A program made the translations under genes and the position numbers. Below the pieces are notes generated by a model, which was not told where the DNA came from, ran no database searches, and was given only the letters and a program-made list of their open reading frames with translations. From Pirellula sp. SH-Sr6A (lineage in GTDB: Bacteria; Planctomycetota; Planctomycetia; Pirellulales; Pirellulaceae), in the NCBI RefSeq assembly GCF_001610875.1, contig NZ_CP011272.1, forward strand, positions 6,367,988-6,431,987: DNA of 64,000 nucleotides, written 5' to 3'. Each line of letters begins with the position of its first letter. Within the stretch, counting starts at the first letter, position 1. Positions 60,316-64,000 of the stretch are shown in pieces.

Positions 60316-60531
60316 CTAGCCGTTGACGCGTATCTCCGCTCTCGCGAGGAAATGGTCTAGGTCTGTCCGTTTGAACAGCCGATAACCATTCACTGGATTA
60401 CGGTGCATCGGAATGTCACCGCGAGCCGCCCATTTACGGAGTGTGTTTTGAGCGACACCGATGTACTCGGCCGCCGCTGCGGTTTGTAGGTGTTCGGTTA
60501 GTTTCGGCATCTCAGTTAGGTGATCCGACAT
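60316..60531 (-). CDS. Small MerR/excisionase-fold HTH regulator
   Basis: A 71-residue protein with LQTAAAAEYIGVAQNTLRKWAARGDIPMHRNPVNGYRLFKRTDLDHFL, the HTH_17 pattern (A-A-x-x-L-G-V-x-x-x-T-(L/I)-R-x-W...G-x-(I/L)-x...R-x-(F/Y)...D-L). These proteins serve as DNA-binding regulators or excisionase-like factors. It lies 43 bases upstream of the big restriction enzyme in the same direction, where a controller of RM expression would be expected. It has no nearby integrase, so excisionase function is less likely. Confidence 0.75.
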   Translation of the reverse strand: MSDHLTEMPKLTEHLQTAAAAEYIGVAQNTLRKWAARGDIPMHRNPVNGYRLFKRTDLDHFLARAEIRVNG

Positions 60532-60803
60532 GCGGTAGGCAAAGAATCAAGGATCGTCAGTCTAGCAAACCCTTCACTGTCGGGATACTGCCGTTTCCGA
60601 GACCATTTGGCGGCCCAGTTTACACCCAAAGTAGATGGAGTCGGAGAGTCGCAAGGCACATCAAATCATGCGGGAGAAAACGAGTTGAATGCTCTCCACT
60701 CGGCACTGTAGCATTTTTAGCAGCTAGGGGCTGGACGGCATGAGAATCGCATCGCGAGAGTGCCGAGAGAAGATTGGCGATGAACTAGCTATCATCGTGG
60801 GAA
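60532..60803. other. Non-coding spacer upstream of the HTH/RM cassette
   Basis: No supported gene. It probably contains the promoter of the HTH-RM-nuclease cassette and the 3' boundary of the early genes upstream. No repeat or hairpin stood out. Confidence 0.5.
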
Positions 60804-61370
60804 CTAATCATCCAAACCAAGCTCAAGTCGCTGCCATTGCGACTCGGTGTTACCGGGTTTAGTCTCTTTCTTTAAATCGATTCGACGCTGGGAAACGAAT
60901 CGAAGCACGTCGTCCCGTACCAACTCGTCCGTATCGGGTTGGTAAGTGTATTCGTCGCCATTGAGGCGGATCGCTCCTGTGTGCCGCGCAACACTGAAAA
61001 AGCCGCTGCTCACACCTTGGATCAGGAACGGCGTCCTTCGATGCAGCTTCGAGTCCTGCAATGCCGCAATCTCGTCTTCGCTCAAGAACGATTCCACTTC
61101 CGACTTCCCTCCACAATAGCTGTTCGCCAGCGCAATCAATAGCCTTTCGGAGTCACCCCCACTGATACCTCCGCTGGCCCATGATTCGAGAAGGCGATCT
61201 TCCTCGCGAGGGGTTCTATCGCGCATCGTAAGATGCTGGCAAACCATCCTTAGCTGATCTCGCTCTTGTGATAACCGACTCAAGATTTCGAAGTCGTGTT
61301 CATTGAGGTTTCTGGAAAGCTCCAGCAGTTCAATTTCTGCAACTGGCCGAGACAGATCATTCAGTTGCAT
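60804..61370 (-). CDS. Phage protein of unknown function, about 188 aa
   Basis: I use the ATG at 61370, with AAGGG about 9 bases upstream; an open frame with an in-frame start at 61475 would overlap the preceding 95-residue gene by about 60 bases. The N-terminal half is helical (PVAEIELLELSRNLNEHDFEILSRLSQERDQL), the middle has SWASGGISGGDSERLLIALA and FLSEDEIAALQ, and the C-terminus is charged. No family was recognised. It is the last of the early-type row before the HTH/RM cassette. Confidence 0.55.
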   Translation of the reverse strand: MQLNDLSRPVAEIELLELSRNLNEHDFEILSRLSQERDQLRMVCQHLTMRDRTPREEDRLLESWASGGISGGDSERLLIALANSYCGGKSEVESFLSEDEIAALQDSKLHRRTPFLIQGVSSGFFSVARHTGAIRLNGDEYTYQPDTDELVRDDVLRFVSQRRIDLKKETKPGNTESQWQRLELGLDD

Positions 61371-61416
61371 TTGTTGCGCCCTTGGAAAACTGGTTTCGCA
61401 TATTCTGTAAATCGAT

Positions 61417-61704
61417 TCATCCGCTCCTCTCAAGAACCCTCGGGTCATGGTCATCGATAATGCCCAAAACCGCATTGATCACGTCGTTGTCGACCACCAC
61501 CTCCGAAAGTTGATGCCTTTGATGAAGCACTGCATCGCGAATGTCCGTGATCGACGCTGACAGAGCCTCTAGTCTGTCCGCCGCGTCCGAGCACGCTGAG
61601 TTAGCGATTCCATCGTCACACTGAATTTGTGCCGCCAGCACGCGAAGTGCAGCGACAAGGCATTGATCCGAGGCCTTGCGCATTGGCCGTTTTTCTTTTT
61701 CCAT
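61417..61704 (-). CDS. Small phage protein, 95 aa
   Basis: Starts at ATG 61704 with GAGGAG 7 bases upstream; the open frame above lacks a comparable start. The sequence is helical (CLVAALRVLAAQIQCDDGIANSACSDAADRLEALSASITDIRD) and ends in VVDNDVINAVLGIIDDHDPRVLERSG. Small helical proteins like this are frequent in phage early regions. No function is recognised. Confidence 0.6.
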   Translation of the reverse strand: MEKEKRPMRKASDQCLVAALRVLAAQIQCDDGIANSACSDAADRLEALSASITDIRDAVLHQRHQLSEVVVDNDVINAVLGIIDDHDPRVLERSG

Positions 61705-61789
61705 CTCAATTCTCCTCTGCGCGAGCCTACCCCCGAACCATCGACGATTCAAATAAAACGATATTGATCCCAGCCACCCGACTACTAAC

Positions 61790-62134
61790 TTAAGCCCCCT
61801 CTGCCTTGGCGATCGCTTCCATCGCCTCGATCATGGCTTGATGATTGGTCTTGCCACCAGGCAAAAGCACTTCGTCGTTCGGTGAGCATTTCCACCGGCA
61901 GATCTCGAGCAACTCGCGAAGCGATTGAAGTAAGTCGGGAGACGCGGCGAACAGACATGCGTTCCCCTCGTTCCATTGCGATGTGCCTCGATCGATCTCA
62001 CCTACATCTGCAAGACAATTCCCGCCCTGACTGCTGCCTCCCGATCGGATGCAAAAGGTTTTCCAGCCGTCGCATCCTTGATAGTTGTCCGACAGCCGTT
62101 GAAGGCCGAAAGGCCCTTGTGAGTGTTTACTCAT
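61790..62134 (-). CDS. Small phage protein with NAxLxAASPDLL motif (114 aa), paralogue 1
   Basis: A 114-residue protein with NACLFAASPDLLQSLRELLEIC, then AMIEAMEAIAKAEGA at the end. The A-A-S-P-D-L-L box followed by a helical segment and a C-terminal AIAKA is the same arrangement as in the neighbouring gene, so the two are paralogues. It overlaps the gene upstream by 4 bases. The box is widespread in phage small proteins. Function is unknown. Confidence 0.7.
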   Translation of the reverse strand: MSKHSQGPFGLQRLSDNYQGCDGWKTFCIRSGGSSQGGNCLADVGEIDRGTSQWNEGNACLFAASPDLLQSLRELLEICRWKCSPNDEVLLPGGKTNHQAMIEAMEAIAKAEGA

Positions 62135-62481
62135 TGTCCCCTTGCTTTCTGCATCACGGCCTGAGCGCGACTGATAGCTCCGACAAGCGTTGTCGCGTCT
62201 ACTTGAAGCCGATCTAAGTCGCGAAGATAGCCCCTCGCTTCAAAAACGAGGTTGTCGAGCTCTTTGAGCAAGTCGGGAGACGCGGCGATCAAGCGCGCGT
62301 TCTTGGTCATTTCTTGGTAATCGATCCGCGATTCCGTCGCGTTGTGATCCCCATCGAAGTCCCATCGCAGCTCAGCAACCACTTTTCCCATGTGCTGTGC
62401 TTTCGGATTTGGGAATGGCTCAGGTGGCCCGACAATAAGCTGGCCGCTGATGTCCCACGGTGCAGATGTGTGTTTATTCAT
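62131..62481 (-). CDS. Small phage protein with NAxLxAASPDLL motif (116 aa), paralogue 2
   Basis: A 116-residue protein beginning KHTSAPWDISGQLIVGPPEPFPN, with NARLIAASPDLLKELDNLVFEARGYLRDLDRLQ and a C-terminal helix. It shares the ARL-x-AASPDLL box with the gene downstream, so a duplication is likely. The N-terminal part of both begins with a Ser/His/Pro-containing stretch. Function is unknown. Confidence 0.7.
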   Translation of the reverse strand: MNKHTSAPWDISGQLIVGPPEPFPNPKAQHMGKVVAELRWDFDGDHNATESRIDYQEMTKNARLIAASPDLLKELDNLVFEARGYLRDLDRLQVDATTLVGAISRAQAVMQKARGQ

Positions 62482-62523
62482 AGATTGATCTCATGGAGTG
62501 CGGGGAAACCGCGTGTTGTTTCC

Positions 62524-62829
62524 CTAGAAGTAAATAACCCCGCTCCGGCGAAGTTTCTTCGCCATCCTTCGTGTCGCTTTGTCCATCCGGACCTGCTGCG
62601 CGTGACTCGCCCCACCCACCGTGATACCGTCTTGCTTCACTTCGCCCTTGATATACCGATCGTAGATGTCCGTGGGCTTCACGTCCTTCCGAGTCAATTC
62701 CTCTTTTGCCATGCTGATCCAGTTGCACGCAGCTCGCTCGCTCTCGGTCAGGTTGCAGTACCCTTCTGAGCAAAGCAGGTGGATGGCCTTGCCGATAAGC
62801 TGGCTGGCTTCTCGTACGTGTTTCTTCAT
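62524..62829 (-). CDS. Small phage protein, 101 aa
   Basis: Starts at ATG 62829 (MKKHVREASQLIGKAIHLLCSEGYC), with AAGGAGA 9 bases upstream. It is helical, with W-I-x-x-A-K-x-x-L near the middle and a basic C-terminus (ATRRMAKKLRRSGVIYF) that could bind nucleic acid. An open frame continues upstream but overlaps the preceding gene. No family was recognised. Confidence 0.6.
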   Translation of the reverse strand: MKKHVREASQLIGKAIHLLCSEGYCNLTESERAACNWISMAKEELTRKDVKPTDIYDRYIKGEVKQDGITVGGASHAQQVRMDKATRRMAKKLRRSGVIYF

Positions 62830-62866
62830 CCGCAGCAATCTCCTTGTAATGATCCACTCGAACCGG

Positions 62867-63247
62867 TCACGCCTTTGCTTGCTTGTAGCCAATGGTTCGG
62901 ATCCACTTCCTATCCAGGTCGTAGACCCAAACGTCGTCCAGCACGAACACATTGCCGCACCGCAGTTGCAGCACGATTTCATAGAAGCCCTTACCGCCAT
63001 CGATCTCCACGAACAGTTTGTGTACTTCCGAAACAGTTGCCACGTAACCGCTCTCGATATTCTTTACACCGAGCCCCATTCGACGATTAGTGTCATGGAA
63101 GTGGACGCAGAGCGCAACGTGGTGCTTCGTATCGCTACCGGCCTCAAACGTTTGCCCAAGGTAATGCCGAGCAATCTCGTCGTCCGACCCGTTGATCGAA
63201 GTTGTGATGGTATCTCCATCGCTCATGTAGACAGTGATTGTTCGCAC
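62867..63247 (-). CDS. Small phage protein, 126 aa, GTG start
   Basis: A 126-residue protein starting with GTG at 63247 (RTITVYMSDGDTITTSINGSDDE), rich in beta strands. The C-terminal half alternates hydrophobic and polar residues (LQLRCGNVFVLDDVWVYDLDRKWI). Motif site F and an AGGGGGGG tract lie just upstream. It may be a small regulatory or anti-defence protein; no family recognised. Confidence 0.6.
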   Translation of the reverse strand: MRTITVYMSDGDTITTSINGSDDEIARHYLGQTFEAGSDTKHHVALCVHFHDTNRRMGLGVKNIESGYVATVSEVHKLFVEIDGGKGFYEIVLQLRCGNVFVLDDVWVYDLDRKWIRTIGYKQAKA

Positions 63248-63275
63248 GATCGCCCCCCCTTATTGTTCTTGCTCT

Positions 63276-63294
63276 CAACCAACTAGGCCGGATT
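63276..63294 (-). promoter_or_regulatory. Recurrent phage motif, site F
   Basis: On the minus strand it reads AATCCGGCCTAGTTGGTTGA, about 30 bases before GTG 63247. On the plus strand CTCAACCAACTAGGCCGGA is identical to site D for 19 bases. It overlaps the stop codon TAG of the DUF7007-like gene. Confidence 0.65.
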
Positions 63295-63828
63295 CATCGC
63301 TGGTTCTTGACGAGCTGCCGCGATTTCTTCGTGGGTGTAGTACTTCTGGGTCGGGTACTGCATCAGGACCGTTTGGGTATCGCCTCCCCGGTGGAACAAG
63401 ACTTCCCACAAACCCGGTGTCTTGCTTGTCCACATGCTTCCGCGGCGCCAGAGATCGGCAACGGATTTTGTATGCCCTATTACCCGCGAAAGGATCTTAG
63501 ACTGGCTCGGCTCACGTAACCACGCCTCGATCGACTTCCATTTGTCGCTTTTCCATGTGGCTCCAGTTCGCGCCATGCTCACAGCACTTTTAAGCTGCTC
63601 ATCGGTCGCCAGCTCGGGCCATCGCAGGTAGACCAACACGGCATGGCAATCTTCTTCGAGCCATTGCGGAAACTTGGCGAACTGAGGGATCGAACAGAAC
63701 TCGGAATACCGCTCTTGGCTCAAGTGATACCCACCGTGCCCCGCGGTCGAGTGAAACACAATCCCTGGAGCATGCTCGTGCTGTGACTGGGATGGCCCCC
63801 ACGGGGTTTCAATGATTTGCTGCCTCAT
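63283..63828 (-). CDS. DUF7007-like phage protein
   Basis: A 181-residue protein with ETPWGPSQSQHEHAPGIVFHSTAGHGGYHLSQERYSEFCSIP, then WLEEDCHAVLVYLRWPEL, matching the small phage/plasmid domain with H-S-T-A-G-H-G-G and a following E-E-D-C box (DUF7007 type). A C-terminal helical part has RGSMWTSKTPGLWEVLFHRG. The gene overlaps motif site F at its end. This domain is often in operons of early phage genes; function is not known. Confidence 0.75.
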   Translation of the reverse strand: MRQQIIETPWGPSQSQHEHAPGIVFHSTAGHGGYHLSQERYSEFCSIPQFAKFPQWLEEDCHAVLVYLRWPELATDEQLKSAVSMARTGATWKSDKWKSIEAWLREPSQSKILSRVIGHTKSVADLWRRGSMWTSKTPGLWEVLFHRGGDTQTVLMQYPTQKYYTHEEIAAARQEPAMNPA

Positions 63829-63865
63829 CGCCTATGAATCCTCTGACTAAAAACCTTGTGAATGT

Positions 63866-64000
63866 CTACTCTCGCTCACCACGCACGGTCGGATCCGTGC
63901 GCAGCTTTCCATCGCTTCCAAAGAGGACCTGCAACTGCGAGTCAATCCTCTGCGCGATCTCGAATGGATGGTTCGTTACACATTGGCCATCCGCTTTTTG
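63866..64000 (-). CDS. 3' end of an early-type phage gene, cut by window edge
   Basis: The last 44 residues of a minus-strand frame enter from the right edge: FEIAQRIDSQLQVLFGSDGK then LRTDPTVRGERE and a stop at 63866-63868. It is acidic and helical. No family can be named from this fragment. Confidence 0.5.
   Translation of the reverse strand, partial: QKADGQCVTNHPFEIAQRIDSQLQVLFGSDGKLRTDPTVRGERE

Noticed and set aside
60316-60531. Excisionase
   Set aside because: The fold fits, but no integrase is near and the gene directly precedes the restriction enzyme, so regulator is the better reading.
1-64000. CRISPR arrays, tRNA or rRNA genes
   Set aside because: No regularly spaced repeats, no CCA-ending cloverleaf and no rRNA-like conserved blocks were recognised by eye.
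1-64000. Integrase or attachment sites
   Set aside because: No tyrosine or serine recombinase other than IS transposases was seen, and no long direct repeat that could be att was found.

Overview
The window is almost entirely minus-strand coding and reads as one large siphovirus-type prophage, or phage-derived element, in a planctomycete, probably of the Pirellulales. The host assignment rests on a DUF1559 pseudopilin-like protein, DUF1573-like exported proteins, a planctomycete-style ECF sigma factor and Cys-rich secreted proteins. The phage assignment rests on an HK97-type head and long-tail cluster: portal, Mu-F-like minor head protein, prohead protease, major capsid protein, neck proteins, tail tube, tape measure, tail hub and tail fibre. 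No terminase, integrase, attachment site, endolysin, tRNA, rRNA or CRISPR array was recognised, so the element probably continues beyond one or both window ends.

Layout on the minus strand, in transcription order from high to low coordinate. 64.0-60.8 kb: small phage genes of early type. 60.5-54.2 kb: a defence-like cassette with a small HTH protein, a 1,786-residue single-chain type ISP-like restriction-modification enzyme and an overlapping PD-(D/E)XK nuclease. 53.8-48.1 kb: a DUF1643 protein, a portal whose C-terminus is a 2H phosphoesterase domain, a CsrA-like regulator, a DNA polymerase sliding clamp and an ECF sigma factor. 48.1-31.1 kb: an interruption made of IS21, an IS630 remnant, a host-like block (two glycosyltransferases, sulfotransferase, WD40 protein, DUF1559 and DUF1573 proteins, a 78-residue Cys-rich peptide), IS110 and IS66. 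30.7-1 kb: an SMC/RecF-like ATPase, then head, neck and tail genes, ending with a glycosyltransferase, a small nuclease, an SNF2-type helicase and a tail fibre that runs off the left edge. A DprA-like/phosphoribosyltransferase gene pair sits inside the tail genes at about 14 kb.

Functional logic: the late genes give a complete HK97-fold head and a long non-contractile tail. The sliding clamp, CsrA-like protein, sigma factor, SNF2 helicase and nuclease look like a phage-owned replication and gene-expression toolkit. Six copies of a roughly 20-bp motif (core TCCGGCCT followed by TTGG, read on the minus strand) lie 20-70 bp upstream of genes on both sides of the IS interruption, one of them directly before the sigma-factor gene. 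They tie the two halves into one regulon and may be its dedicated promoter or operator.

The best candidates for undescribed biology are that motif, the portal-2H fusion (2H enzymes include cyclic-nucleotide-cleaving anti-CBASS proteins), the DprA/PRTase pair inside a tail operon, and the restriction enzyme coupled to a second nuclease. All functions are read from motifs by eye; no database search was run.
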